A stretch of 64,000 nucleotides of DNA from Coffea arabica (Eukaryota > Streptophyta > Magnoliopsida > Gentianales > Rubiaceae). The DNA lies in NCBI RefSeq assembly GCF_036785885.1, contig NC_092323.1, positions 14,330,501-14,394,500 on the forward strand, in the 5' to 3' direction. The notes below the pieces were generated by a model. That model worked only from the letters and a program-made list of their open reading frames with translations. It had not been told where the DNA came from and ran no database searches. This document shows, piece by piece, positions 12,476 through 26,138 of this stretch (the stretch's first letter is position 1; each line of letters starts with the position of its first letter). The translations under genes and the position numbers were made by a program.

Positions 12476-15067
12476 ACTTGGGAATATATATATAAGATAC
12501 CACATATATATATAGTATTAATAATTTGTAACTTTTTTGTATGGACTTCAATTTTCTTAGCTTTTTGTTAACATGACTATAATGAAGCATTTTGACTAGA
12601 ATGCAATTTGGAGGACTATCATGTTTTCCATGTATATTAGGCTAAAATACCTGTGTTTCTTGCTTCAAGACGACTGTCTTGGTGACTATATCATATTACT
12701 AGTAATGGGATTTTCATTTCACGGTTATGGAGTAACTACTTTGGCAGCTACAAAAGGGATAATTCCTTGAGGGATTATTTACAATTAGCCCCTTGAATGT
12801 GGGGTTATTTGCACTTTGCCTCACTTAATGTATACAATAGGCACTTTACACATTAAATATATATATATATATATATATTATATGCATTAGGAGTGACAGT
12901 GGGGTGCATCGTAGATCTAATTGAGGGGTAGGGAGGGGCCGCCGCCGCCGCCGCCGCACCAAGATTTGAAAAATTCTTTCATAGTCTTTGAAACTAATTA
13001 AATTTTCACTTATATCCTAATAGAAATAAGATTTTGTCCCTCTAAAATTTTGTACATCCTTCAACACCCCCTTAAAAGCTAACATTTTCCATGTAAATAT
13101 TAGTCTTTACTCCTCAAAAGTTTTAAAATACATAAGGAGACCTTCTTAAATGTACAGTTTTACTAATTTTGTTCCCTCAAACCTTAATCTCTAGTTTCGC
13201 CAATGATAAGACAGGCATCCATTCCCGCATTCCTATTGCGCTGCCGCTACCCCGGTGCTTGCTTCCCTTCCCAATCCTGCTCACCCTTTTTTTTGTCCTA
13301 TTGTGTTTCTTTGGGAAATTTTTACAAATGAGCTTAAGCATGTAAAAGTCAAGATTTTCATACAAATTAATTCAAAGTTTTTCATGAATTTAATTAAGGA
13401 ACACTTAAATTAATTTATATATTATAATACATTTTTTTGTAGCACTACATATTATGTGTGTTTATATTGAGGTGGGACTAATAGACAAGGAAAGCAGCCG
13501 GATTGCTCTCCGGTCCCTTACCCCCCTATGTTTTGAAACTCGGACCAAGTAATGACTCAATAGAACTCAGAGGTTAATGGATTCAATTGGTTAGACTCAA
13601 GGTCGAACTGAATAACATTATAATGATGTCATAAATATATTTTTAATTATATATAAAATAAAAATATAGAATAAATATATACTCATAGTGATTTCAACCT
13701 TTCTCTAGCTAGATGTCGTATATATTGAGGGGTCAAATTAATGACAACCAAATCAAACACAATTGATGGTAAAGTATACAAAGCACTCTGACAAAAACAT
13801 TTTTGAGTAAGATATAATAATATTAATAAGTCTCTAATTCTATAAGATGAGAAATTTATAATGAAAATATGAATCATTGTAAAAATGAAAAAACTAAGGT
13901 TGCAATTTGCAAATGAGTAATAAAAGAATTCCATATGTGTAATTATAATTGTTCAACATATTAAGGGGTCAAAGTACATAATATGAGAAAAGTTTTCCTT
14001 CTTGTTTCTTCTTCTCCGCCCGTCCGCCGTTAAGAGCCGTCCACATTCCAGATCTTTATGTCGCGCATCACAAAGTTTCCAGTTCACGTGCTTGGTGTTT
14101 TTTTTTTCTTCTAATGGTTTCTTTTCATTTTTTTTACACTCTCTTCTTCTTCTCTCTCTCTTTTTTTAATCTTTCTTTTACCATTCTTGATTTCTTTTTC
14201 TTTTCTTTTGATTTTAGATCTTTTCACTCTTTCTCATGGGAGACTTCTTCATCTCTTCTTCTTTTCCTTTCATACATTTTTCTTTTATTTTTCTCTTGAT
14301 TTCAAATCTATTAAACATTTGACCAAATCTCGAGCTTTTAGAGTTGCAATGGAAATTCAGCAAAAACAGAAAATAGCAAAAAACCAGATTTTTTTGAATT
14401 TATTGGTTCACGGTCAAATCGGGTTCTGATCGAGTTTCTTGCATCTGATTTTTAATACTAATTTGAAAAAGAAAACTAGCCGATTCTCAATTAAATTGAT
14501 TAAACTGACCAATCCATTTCGAATTTAAAAACACAGTTGCCCACCCCATTTAGGGTAGGGGAGAGAGATGGCCCACCTGTTTCGTTCGTTACCTATATAA
14601 CATGTACTATGATTATCGATGCTTATACTTATTGTCATTTCTAATTATAGAGGACATAGTAAAAATGAGCTCCAAATTCAAAGTTACTAAATTAATTATG
14701 CAACCTTGTTTCCCAAAAAAAAAAATCTAATGCATGCTTTCTTTAGTCTAAGTATCACACATTTGAGATAATCGCCTGTATTACATTTCTTTGCCACTCG
14801 AAATCACGGAAGCCAGAGGCTAGAAACCTCCATAATTTAGCAGTGGAAAAAGTGGAGAAAGCTATGTTATATATCACCCATGTCTCCCATGAGCCAGCTT
14901 TTGGTGATGCCCAGTGATTTAGACTAAAAGAGAAGTTTAATCATACTCAGGATGCATCTTCCATCACGAAAAACTTGTGGTCCTTGAAAAGTCATTACAA
15001 CTAATTTCAATAGGACAAGATGCACTCTTGTTGCCATATTGACAAGGTACATTTATTTAATGAGGAA
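12476..15067. other. Intergenic DNA downstream of the NF-YB gene
   Basis: Begins with the NF-YB 3' UTR. Then AT-rich DNA with a TA tract (12857-12878) and a GCC trinucleotide run (about 12938-12957). A small hairpin lies near 13498 (CCGG-rich). At about 14000-14300 there is a strongly pyrimidine-biased stretch preceded by a CACGTG G-box near 14084; this looks promoter-like, but no gene follows it before the foldback element. The short frames here (such as 14114-14299) reflect base composition. Confidence 0.55.
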
Positions 15068-15076
15068 TAACATGTA

Positions 15077-17145
15077 GGGAAAATCGCCAATTTAGTCCCT
15101 AAACTTTTTTTTTCCGTCAATTTAGTCCCTATATATTATTTCTAGCCAATTGGATCCCTAAACCTATATATCGGTTCCAATCAAGGATCTTTGCAGCGGC
15201 GCCACCGTATAATTTCCATTAGGTTCATAATCGTGCAATACAAAAGGGGCATTTTAGGGAATTCCATTCTGGCGCCTTTTCCAATTAAAAAGTAAACGAA
15301 ACAAGTCTGCGATAAATACACACCCAAAAATCCAAAATGAAAACAAAAAATGTCTTGGACAAAATCCAGGGCTTGAGTCGATGATCTGCTAAATAAAATC
15401 AAAGCAAATCGTGTTAAATAAGGAATCGGAGGGCATAAGAAAGCAAATGATGGAGGCAGTGGGGGACAATATGCAGGAAAGGAGCAATGTTGAGGAGAGG
15501 AAGTCAAGAAAAGCAAGTAAGTTTAAATAGCCTGCCTGCCTGAAACCCGCTTGCGGGTTTCCCCCTTATGTAAAATGACTAAAAGCTGCGTTTCTGTTCT
15601 ATTTATATCAAACACATACTCTCAAACCCTCACCTGAAGGGTGAGGATGAGAGGGGAGGTTTGCTGGGCATCCTAGGGCCCTCCGATGGGCATGTGCAAC
15701 TCAACGCAGCTTGCATGTAAAAAAATTTTTTTTTTTTTAAGTAATTTGTTAAATAGCCTGAAACCCGCTTGCGGGTTTCCCTCTTTTTTTTTTTTTTTAA
15801 AAAAATAAATTCTATGCTAAAATGACTTAAAACAAAAATAAAAGACTAAAAGTAAATAAAAACTAGCATGAAAAATAAAAATAACAGTAAATAAAAATAC
15901 ACTAAAAATTTGGTGTCTACAGTAGTTAATGAATAATCTGGAAACAGATTGAATGAAGACTCAGAAGAAACGGAAGCTGGTCTCTTATTATTAAAGAGTG
16001 AAGGCTAAAATAGGCATATCAGGTGAAAGTTTGTGGTGGAAATCTGTTTTTCGCATATGCACGCGCCTTTGCAGTTCGTTTAAGACACACTTTATGTACG
16101 GAAAAGTGGACGGAAATCGTCAAATATTCGGCGTGTGTCTTAAACGAACTGCAAAGGCGCGTGCATATGCGAAAAACAGATTTCCACCACAAACTTTCAC
16201 CTGATATGCCTATTTTAGCCTTCACTCTTTAATAATAAGAGACCAGCTTCCGTTTCTTCTGAGTCTTCATTCAATCTGTTTCCAGATTATTCATTAACTA
16301 CTGTAGACACCAAATTTTTAGTGTATTTTTATTTACTGTTATTTTTATTTTTCATGCTAGTTTTTATTTACTTTTAGTCTTTTATTTTTGTTCTAAGTCA
16401 TTTTAGCATAGAATTTATTTTTTTTTAAAAAAAAAAAAGAGGGAAACCCGCAAGCGGGTTTCAGGCTATTTAACAAATTACTTAAAAAAAAAAAATTTTT
16501 TTTACATGCAAGCTGCGTTGAGTTGCACATGCCCATCGGAGGGCCCTAGGATGCCCAGCAAACCTCCCCTCTCATCCTCACCCTTCAGGTGAGGGTTTGA
16601 GAGTATGTGTTTGATATAAATAGAACAGAAACGCAGCTTTTAGTCATTTTACATAAGGGGGAAACCCGCAAGCGGGTTTCAGGCAGGCAGGCTATTTAAA
16701 CTTACTTGCTTTTCTTGACTTCCTCTCCTCAACATTGCTCCTTTCCTGCATATTGTCCCCCACTGCCTCCATCATTTGCTTTCTTATGCTCTCCGATTCC
16801 TTATTTAACACGATTTGCTTTGATTTTATTTAGCAGATCATCGACTCAAGCCCTGGATTTTGTCCAAGACATTTTTTGTTTTCATTTTGGATTTTTGGGT
16901 GTGTATTTATCGCAGACTTGTTTCGTTTACTTTTTAATTGGAAAAGGCGCCAGAATGGAATTCCCTAAAATGCCCCTTTTGTATTGCACGATTATGAACC
17001 TAATGGAAATTATACGGTGGCGCCGCTGCAAAGATCCTTGATTGGAACCGATATATAGGTTTAGGGATCCAATTGGCTAGAAATAATATATAGGGACTAA
17101 ATTGACGGAAAAAAAAAGTTTAGGGACTAAATTGGCGATTTTCCC
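15077..17145. mobile_element. Foldback Mutator-like element (MULE), 2069 bp, non-autonomous
   Basis: Two ~1014-bp arms (15077-16090 and 16133-17145) are near-perfect inverted copies around a 42-bp spacer (16091-16132). The outer ends are GGGAAAATCGCCAATTTAGT and its reverse complement. The element is bracketed by a direct 9-bp repeat, TAACATGTA, at 15068-15076 and 17146-17154, the duplication length typical of Mutator superfamily insertions. Arm differences seen by eye are few: for example one base in the GGAATCGGAG(G/A)GC block, one in ATGACTTA(A/G)AAC, and length changes in homopolymers. The equal and opposite 111-codon frames (15181-15516, - and 16706-17041, +) are arm sequence, not a recognisable protein, and no transposase is present. 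High arm identity implies a recent origin or ongoing arm-to-arm conversion. A read-through transcript would form a ~1-kb hairpin RNA. Confidence 0.92.
15542..15561. repeat. Small GC-rich stem-loop, four copies in the foldback MULE
   Basis: GAAACCCGCTTGCGGGTTTC forms a 9-bp stem with a two-base loop. It occurs twice in each arm: 15542-15561 and 15760-15779, then reversed at 16443-16462 and 16661-16680. It is the most GC-rich motif in an otherwise AT-rich element. Confidence 0.9.
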
Positions 17146-17154
17146 TAACATGTA

Positions 17155-18058
17155 AAACACAAGTGTAGTTATATGATAAGATTTGTACACAATTCATTGA
17201 ATATATAATATATTTTTTTAAAAAAACAATTTTATCAATGCAATTGTTGAAAATCGTCCAGCACTATTTGCTTAACAAAATCCAAAAAAGAATTTCAAAG
17301 AAGCTCAACTTGATCAGCGGATCTAAAATGTTGTATTAAAGCGTGCGTAATTAAATTGATTTTTCTCAGAGTGTCTAACTTACATCCATCTCAATTACAA
17401 ACCCTGAGAAAATTTCCTGAGAGCTATTAATCAAGTGTAACAACTAGGCTAGCATCTCCCTCCAAGATAAAACTAGGACGTGAAGTCTTGTGAGTAATTT
17501 GTGTAGATCAATTTTATATTACCTCCTTCCATTATAAATGAAATAAGTGATCAAAAAAAACGAAGAAAGGAAAAGAAACAAAAACCAAAAAAATACAAGT
17601 CCATCCAATATGGCATCACAAAGAGGGAATTTCCAAGAGTCAAAATTAAAAATGACCCCACCAACACAACACAACATATTCATAAGCATATCCAAAACCA
17701 TTATTATGTCCCCGAAAAAAAAGGTGGAAAATCAGCAACCCGTTGACCAAGTTACCGGTGTCCAATTCCCCCAAATCTGTTGAAACACTGTTCTCCGTTC
17801 CATTCGCCGTCATCCAGAACCCAAAAAAAAAAAAAAAAAAATCCGCCACGTCATCCATCAAGCATTTAACCGACACGTGCCAGTTAGGGTTTCTTCTTTT
17901 AGTCCCCGACCCAACATCATTTTGACTCTCCAGACTTCTTGTAATTCGTTCTAGTAATAGTCTACTACCAAAAGAAGAAGGGGGAAAAAGCAAAAAAAAC
18001 CTCAAACACAAATAATTACAAATAATTAAACCAAAAAATCAAATGTGGAAAAGTCGTT
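17155..18058. other. Upstream region of the RKP gene
   Basis: AT-rich DNA without a gene. The last ~300 bases, with ACACGTGCC-type and TTAGGG-type plant promoter motifs around 17870-17900, probably hold the RKP promoter. The frames here (17519-17701 and 17646-18011, -) have no family resemblance. Confidence 0.5.
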
Positions 18059-18226
18059 TTGTTTCCCACTTTTTTCTCTCTTTCTCTTCCACTGCATCAA
18101 TGGAGTCTTCGTAAAAACCCTAGTAATTTCATTTACTATTCTTCTTCTTCTTCCGCCGCCTCTACTATTTGGAGGAATTTGACCGTAAGAGGCTTTGGAG
18201 CTTATTTATTTGTGTCTACTTCTGCT

Positions 18227-18538
18227 GTAAGTAATTCAAAATTGCGTTTTATCCATGAGGATTATTGTGGTTTTTTACGCATATTTAGGTGTTTCTTTTG
18301 CCTTTGCTAATGACTTGTATTGTTTAGGATAGAAAGTTTGATGTTTCTTGATTTATAGGCGTGGTGGAGTTAGTATTTGCTTAATTGATCAGGTGAACTG
18401 GGGGGTTTAGGAATTTTGATGAGTTAATGATTGGATTATGGTTGATTTTTCGATTGAGTTGATTAGGCATTCGAATATGCTTGTTTTAAGTGGAAGATAG
18501 TGAGATATTTGTTGTATGTTTTGGATTTCTTTTTTCAG
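18227..18538 (+). other. Predicted 5' UTR intron of the RKP gene
   Basis: A consensus GTAAGT donor at 18227 and a TTTTTTCAG acceptor ending at 18538 bracket a 312-bp intron in the leader. The coding ATG at 18669 lies in the next exon. Plant housekeeping genes often carry such leader introns. Inferred from splice signals only. Confidence 0.5.
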
Positions 18539-18668
18539 GTGTAGGTGGGTAAGTTGTTCCTATGGTTGTGGAACGTGTTGGATTGTATAGATGTTTTGGT
18601 GAATTTAAGGTAAGGTAGGATAGGTTGCTTTTGGAATTCTGTTGTGGTGGTGTTTTGTTTTGGCGGGA

Positions 18669-21600
18669 ATGGCTGAGGACGGCCTACGAATAGGTGGGCT
18701 ATCTCCTGGGTTGGCTGTAGTGTTAAACGGTGAAGATAGGAGAGAGGGCTCTCAAAGAAGTCGTCTTGTTTCGTACTGTGATGATTTTGGTGATCAGTCT
18801 GTGGAAAGGACTCTTGAACACATATTTGATCTTCCTTATAAGACCATTAATCAGCTGACTTGTCCTGTAAATACTGGAGTAGTTCGTTCTATTATAAAGA
18901 ATCACTTCAGGAAGTACCATGTAGATTTGGGGAGTGGTCGTGATGTAAATAGGGATGGGGTGTGTACCACTGCTGATGGTTGTGGTTCACAAGTTGTTGG
19001 GATTGAAGAGTCGAGCATTTGTGGCGATATTCGAATTACTAAGCCATCTTTGCTTTTGGAGAGTCATGCCTTGTTCAGCAGCGTGAGGGCAAATGCCTGT
19101 GTGTGGAAGGGGAGATGGATGTATGAAGTAACACTTGAATCTTCTGGTGTACAGCAGCTTGGTTGGGCTACTCTTTCCTGTCCTTTTACTGATCATAAAG
19201 GTGTAGGGGATGCTGATGATTCCTATGCATATGATGGGAAAAGGGTCTGTAAATGGAACAAGGGAGCTGAGGCTTATGGCCAGTCTTGGGTTGTTGGTGA
19301 TGTAATTGGGTGTTGCATAGATTTGGATCATGACGAGATATCTTTTTACAGAAATGGTGTCTCACTTGGGGTTGCATTCAGAGGGATTCGTAAGATGGTT
19401 CCTGGATTGGGATATCATCCTGCAGTTTCATTGTCTCAAGGCGAATGTTGCGAGTTGAACTTTGGGGCATACCCTTTTAAATATCCTGTTGACGGTTTTC
19501 TTCCTATTCAGTCTCCCCCCAAAGTCAACTCCTTTGCTGTTCATTTGCTTTGTTGCTTCTCCAGGCTGTTAGAGTTGCAGCATGAAGCGAGGGTGGGATT
19601 TGGGTCAGTCGAGAAATTTAGAAGATTGAAAAGATTTGCGTCATTCAAGGAACTTTATCACCCTGTCTCTCAAGGAATATCTGAGGAATTATTTTCTTCT
19701 CTTGGTATTGAAACTGGAAGTGCAGCATACATTGCAAGGGGTCCACTTTTGTCGTTCTTTTTGGAAGCCTTTAAAGTGCATCCACCGCATGACTATACAA
19801 ATTTGGACAGAATAATTGATTGCTTCCTAGAGATTCAGGACTCACGAAAACTTTTTGAGCATCTTATATTAGCCCTTTCATCTGCATGCAAAACTGCAGT
19901 GTGGGTCCTTTCTGACTTTCCCTATTCAGGATCATATATCTATCTTGCTTTGGCATGTCATTTATTAAGGAAAGAGGAACTGATGATTCTCTGGTGGAAG
20001 TCTGCAGATTTTGAATATGTTTTTGAAGGATTCCTATCACGAAAGAGTCCTAACAAGCAGGATCTTCAATCTTTGATGCCTTCTGTCTGGTGGCCAGGTT
20101 CATGTGAAGACCTGTCCAGCGAGAGTAGCATGGTTCTGACGACTACAGCTTTATCCGAAGCCATCAATATGGTATGCCTTTGAGTGATTGCTTCTGATTA
20201 CTTTTTTTCATCCTCTTGCTTTTGGAGAAATAATCACCTCGTTCTGCACATGCTCCTCTATTCTCACTGAAATTTAGAAAATCAATTACTGATTTTTTGG
20301 GAAGTTGAGACTTTAGAATGAACAGAGTTTTCTCCACTGATTAATTTAGAGAAGTAAAAAACTCTTTAGAAGAGTGATTACACATGTAAAAACTACTCAT
20401 GGGTCATTTCTTGAAAATGAAGAACTTAAGTGTATTGGTAAGTTGCTTTGAAAAGGTAAAACGGTTGATTAGACAGAAAATGCACACTCTTCGATGTTTT
20501 TCTTGAAGTTTTCAGTTTCTGACAGGATTGCTTCATATGTTGATAGTATTTGGGTTCAGTATTATATAAAAGGCGAGACATAGGTTGATTGCATAATGGT
20601 ACCTTAAATCATTAATAAAACTATAATATAGCTCATTAATTTTTTGCTATATTGCCTACAGGTTTTTAACTACTTGACCTTTTGTAGTTGCGATATTTGA
20701 GTATGGATGAGTTTGTGAAATGGATTTTTGTGGAGACACTAAAGGAGCAGTCAGTGATCTGTTCTCTATATTGTCCGTGCCCTTTCATTCTTCCTATTTT
20801 TTCCAAATGTACAAATACAATATTGTCCTTAGTTTCTTAGTATTTGTTGTAGTGCCAGTTAAAAATTAGGCATTGCATTTTTCTTAAACGATCACCTGAA
20901 ATCTAGTTTTTAAAGGGGGGACTAATATTGAGAATAGAGCGGGCATTTATAGTGGAAATGTGGCTGAAGCTGAGATTCCTGGATTGATGTTTGTCGCGTT
21001 TAAGTTGCATCTTTTGCAACTAATGTTCAAAAGATCAATGGAATTCTTCCAATTCTGTAAAAAAATACCTCATGATCAAGGGACTTTATTTTTTGGAGGA
21101 CCTGCAACTAAAAAGAAGGGGAAAAAAATACTGGGGAAATTAGGAATCTTAATTTTTAAACTGCATAGCTGGAATGCATTTATCCTTCAGCTTTGATTCT
21201 CCTGTGTTTGTCCTTGTAACTTACATTTCTTTGAGACTTAATCGAATGGCCTGGAATACCTGATTATGATTGAACTCTTTAGTGCATGGACTCTCTCGCC
21301 CTCTCTCTCTCTCTCTCTCTCTCGATATTCCCTGTCCACTATTATTCTGTAAATCTGGGTAGCTGCCAAGTATTTGGGAGAAATATTGCTTATCATAACA
21401 AGCAACTGTTGCTTTTTTAAAGTACCTTATACAATGCAATTGTTCATTTCTCTTTTGCTTTTGCACTTTTTTATTTTACAAAGTATGGCTTATCTAGATT
21501 TCCACATCCCAAAATAAATTGGGTTTGATTTGGGTGAAGCAAAATTTTGCATTATAGTTAAGCCATTAGAAGATTAAATAATGTGTTTTTACAGGTTGAA

Positions 21601-24600
21601 GAGAAACATAGGGACCTGTGTTGCTTGGTAATGCAATTTATACCACCTGGAGATCCGCCACAGCTTCCAGGCTCAGTGTTTAAGACATTTTTGCAAAACC
21701 TTTTGCTCAAAAACAGGGGTGCAGACCGTAACTTACCACCTCCTGGGGTTTCAAGCAACTGTGTCCTTGTTTCATTGTATACAGTCATACTTCATCTTTT
21801 ATCAGAAGCATCCACATTGAGGGGCATTTGCGGTTGGATGAAGAGCTGTGGAGCTAATTCTGAACTTGATGTGGGTTTTCTTCACAGGGGTGGCCAACAA
21901 AGTTTTTCTGTTGGCTTACTTTTGAAGAATGATCCTCATCGAGTTGACTTTTCTAGACTTGGAGGATCATATGGCCATTTGGCTAAATCTCATCCTACAA
22001 ATGATGAGCAAGAAGAAGAAGTTATCAGGTGGGAAGAAGGTTGTATGGATGATGAAGACTCTAGAGTAACACATTTTGGTAAGCTGCAGCCGTGCTGCTG
22101 TTCGAGTTATGACAGTGACTTCGCAAAGATCTCAAAGCATCCTATTAGGTATATGGCCAAAAGTGCTCGCGGTCACTGCAGTTCTATTCAAGAAAGATCT
22201 GCTCATGTTGCTGCAGAATGCAGTGCTGAGAATTTGAATGATGAGATAGAAGATAAACCTGGTACAAGTGACCAATCTGAATCTCAGTTTGATTTTCGGC
22301 CTATGCAGCAGATGAGGATTATACCCCCTAGGGATATCAATTTGTCTCCAGCTACATTGAAAGAAGAAGAGCTCTTGGATGCTATGCTGTTGCTATATCA
22401 TTTGGGAGTGGCACCGAATTTTAAGCAGGTGACTGAGGATTCTTTTAATAAGGTCATAATACCGCAATAAGAATTGAATTATGCTTCTTCAGGCAAGAAA
22501 ATAAACTAAAGTAGAGTAAATGGAAAATAGAAAATAGATGTACAAAGCAAACTTCATCTGCCACTATGTAACAGAACAGAGCTCCTATGTATGCATGATT
22601 GGAAGTGGTGTTTTTGTAGCCCCATCTTATTGACATATAAATAAGGAATGCAATGATGTTTTAGATTTGGTTGTTGACAAAATAAGAATGTGTACAATTA
22701 AAGTGGAATTGATGCAGATGAGGTCGAAATTTTTGTAAACAGTTGTAACATATGTTTTTTAATGGTATGATACTTTTTCCAATGTAATGAGCAAATTAAT
22801 GATAGGGTCTGGTTTTTGCAGTAAATGGCCTCCTTAACTTGGTATTCTTTCTTTAGTTACCTTCATTTTCTGGTGGTTTTCCCCTTCCTTTGCTGGTTTT
22901 TGTTTGTGAAACATGAATGCCCGTGCTGGGAATTACGGTTGGTCACTAGATCTTTTGGATTTATACTTTTACGCCATAATGATTTAGGAACTTTTGATGT
23001 AAATATCTAAACTGATTATTCTTGCTGTAGGCGTCTTCTTACATTGCTCGACAGTCACAATCGATAGCTCTCCTTGAAGAGACCGATAAACAAATTAGAG
23101 AAAAAACTAATGGAGAACAAGCAAAGCGTTTAAAGGAAGCTCAAAGTGTATATAGAGAAGAAGTTATGGATTGTGTCAGACATTGTGCCTGGTATAATGG
23201 TCTCTTCTAGAATGTGGTGATTTGTGAAATTGGATGTGTATTCGTTGTTGACTGCCTGCAAACATCAGCTTATAAACTCATTTTATTTTCATCCCCCATC
23301 AATATTTGCTGAAAATCCATGGATCATTTTTTGTGCTTTAAAAAGTATGCGTTGGTTTACAAACATGTAATATCATTTATAATTATGTTGATTTAGTTAT
23401 GATAGGAAGGTTCCTTGCTTGAAGTGGTTAATTTTATTTGGTTGTTGATTGTGCCGTCCTTTCTTCATCAAGATCTATGATCTCCTGGTTTCTTTCAAGT
23501 CGTAGTGCAGAGTGCACTTTGATCAACAAAAGAAGCCATTCTGAGCAGTAGAAACATCTACTCACTTAAGATTAGTGTTTGATGATCTTAGGACCTTACC
23601 TTGCTATTCACAGTCTGGGAGTTAACATTATAGATTCTGAGACTGACATTAAGCTTTACAAAGAGAAGGTATTGCATTCTGCATTGTCATGGCTACTCTT
23701 CTGTAATTTTGATGGTGTGATTAGGATGTTTTAGTGGTTCTCACATTTTCATATCAATCACTTCTCTATATAAACTGAGGTGATATGCATAATGCGATGG
23801 TTAGAACTTATGAGTTATGCCTATGCATGTTTAAGATTTTTGTTGTTTCATGATAATAGAGTGTCTCTGTCCATGTAAAACATATTGGGTGATTGGAGTG
23901 GTTGAACGCTACAGCAAGGTAAAAGCATTTGAATGGCTGGTTTCATTAAAATAACATGCTGCAATTAGGTTTCTTGTGTTGGATTATCATGTCGCTCCTT
24001 TCTCTTCTTCGTATGTCCTCTGCACTGATTATGGGAACGTGTCATATACATCATTTGTCTTTGATTCTTTTGTTGCTTTATGAAAAATAAGTTAAAAACA
24101 AAAGTCAAGGACAAATGAGAACATCATAAGAGCTTTTAGTTTAACAATAGCTCAAATGAGCATATCTTTGAAAATCGATAGCAGGCTTTGAAGCTTTTGA
24201 TTTTGAAAATGATATTTTTTTCATTGGGTTTGCTTGTAGCTTGCCAGCATTGGTCAAGTTCTTTTTAAAATTGTCCCTTCACTAGTACAGTCATAATTCA
24301 GTAAATTCCTTCAGGTTTTGCAAGAAGGTTATCCCGTTCAAAATAATAGGTCAATAAGAACAAATAGCAGGTTTTCTTTTTTTTTTTGGGGGGGGGGGGG
24401 GTGTTGTGTGTGGGGTTACTAGAAGAATTTGTAGCCAACTCCAAGATAAAAGAGTTATCATGGTGAGCATTTTGCTAATAATAATGCTTTTACAACTTTG
24501 GTCCTCCTCCAGTTAAACAGGAAAACTTTTTCCTCTTGCATTAAAAGCAAGAACACGAGTTCACTAAAATGATGTTAGTACTTTTGTTTGCCTTCATTTT

Positions 24601-26099
24601 AAGTAGTTTTCATGGGGAAGGTTTAGATGTCACTGTGTTTACTGGTATTATTTCTTGTCAGCATGAATCGTTTCATTTTTGGATTATTGTTAATGTCTGC
24701 CTTGAAGTAACTTTTTGCTGATGTTAAAGTGGGTCTAATTTTAGTATGCCAGGATGGCTCTACCAGAGAATTTTTGGCACAGCGGGGCAATAAAATGAAT
24801 AATGGTTTAATATAACACTTTTACATTATGACAAACTGAGATTTACTGACTGTTGTAAAATTTACTTCTAAATTCAGATTTCTTTGGCAATAGGAAACAT
24901 ATTAACTGCAAGGCTAAGAGTTCCAAACAGATCTCAATACTTACTTTAAAACCCCTCAATAATCTGAGCTGTCTGGCAAAACATCTGATAAGACCTATCA
25001 TCTTTTTATTAAATCCTGATTAATATCAATGATATGTAATGATTATTTGTTTCCAAATGTGGGACAGGTAAACTGTAAATGGTTTTATTCCAAATTTCTT
25101 AGGCATGAAAACTTCCACTTTATGTTTGGTTGGATTAAAAAAAATAAATTATGTTGGGTTTTTCCATACATCATGATTGGTGATTTTCAAGTGTTCATTG
25201 TGCTGAGGTTTCACAATTCTTAATTTTTACATGCATTTATTACTTTTGCTTCCAAGAGAGAAGCAGTATAGTTGTGTAGGACTAAATTTCATGTATGAAT
25301 GCGTGTCTGTGTGTGTGTATTTGTTTGTAATGAGAATAATTCTTCTCACAGTTTTTTGCTGAACTTTGTTTTATAGGTACCGCATATCTCTTTTTTCTCG
25401 ATGGAAGCAAAGGGGAATGTATGCGGCATGCATGTGGATCGTTCAATTGCTGCTTATTCTTAGCAAATGGGACTCTATTTTTATTTATGTTCCTGAATAT
25501 TATTTGGAAACTCTGGTATTTAATCTCTTCTTCTCCTCCCTGCCTAATGGCAATCTGACTTTACTTGTTTTATAGCTCCAAAGTAATTGTGTAATTTTCT
25601 TGTGCAACACCCCCCAACACACGAAAAAAAACCCAGTTCAACGCTAATATTGTGTGACAGTGGTTGTTTTGAGTATAGATGTAATTTACTCCTAAAGATA
25701 TTGCTTTTTCAGCTTTTTTGTTTTTGACGTGAAGTTCTATAAATAGTTTGACAAAATGGGGCCGATGCTCCTCATGCATGGCTCTCTACGTTTAGGTTAT
25801 GAAAAGTTTAAAACAAGTGGCAAAGAGAACCTGACTGTTGCTGTACATTCATGGGAACTGCTCAAATGTACTGGGTCATTTTTGAGCTTCTTTCACTTGC
25901 CTCTTATAAGATAGTAACTTTCTGCTATTCTTGATTTGCCTGGCAGCAAAGAATGTTTACGTTGTTATTATAAGATGTCCTGCATTTTACTTCTTTAGCC
26001 TTTTGAATTGCTCTGTAATTGTACTTCTGTCCCATTGTGTTACAATTCCATCTGAATTTCGCTCCTTGAATTACTTTTTCCCTTATGTTTGGCAGTTTA

Positions 26100-26138
<39 letters not shown>

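Noticed and set aside
15181-15516. 111-codon open frame, repeated as 16706-17041 on the other strand
   Set aside because: Both are the same arm sequence of the foldback element. The peptide resembles no transposase or gene I know.
15998-16232. Overlapping frames on both strands around the foldback centre
   Set aside because: They read across the arm ends and spacer and are products of the inverted repeat.
18987-19377. Minus-strand frames opposite RKP exon 1
   Set aside because: Shadows of the real coding exon.
20960-21196. 78-codon frame inside RKP intron 1
   Set aside because: Within an intron whose flanking exons join perfectly. The peptide is unremarkable.
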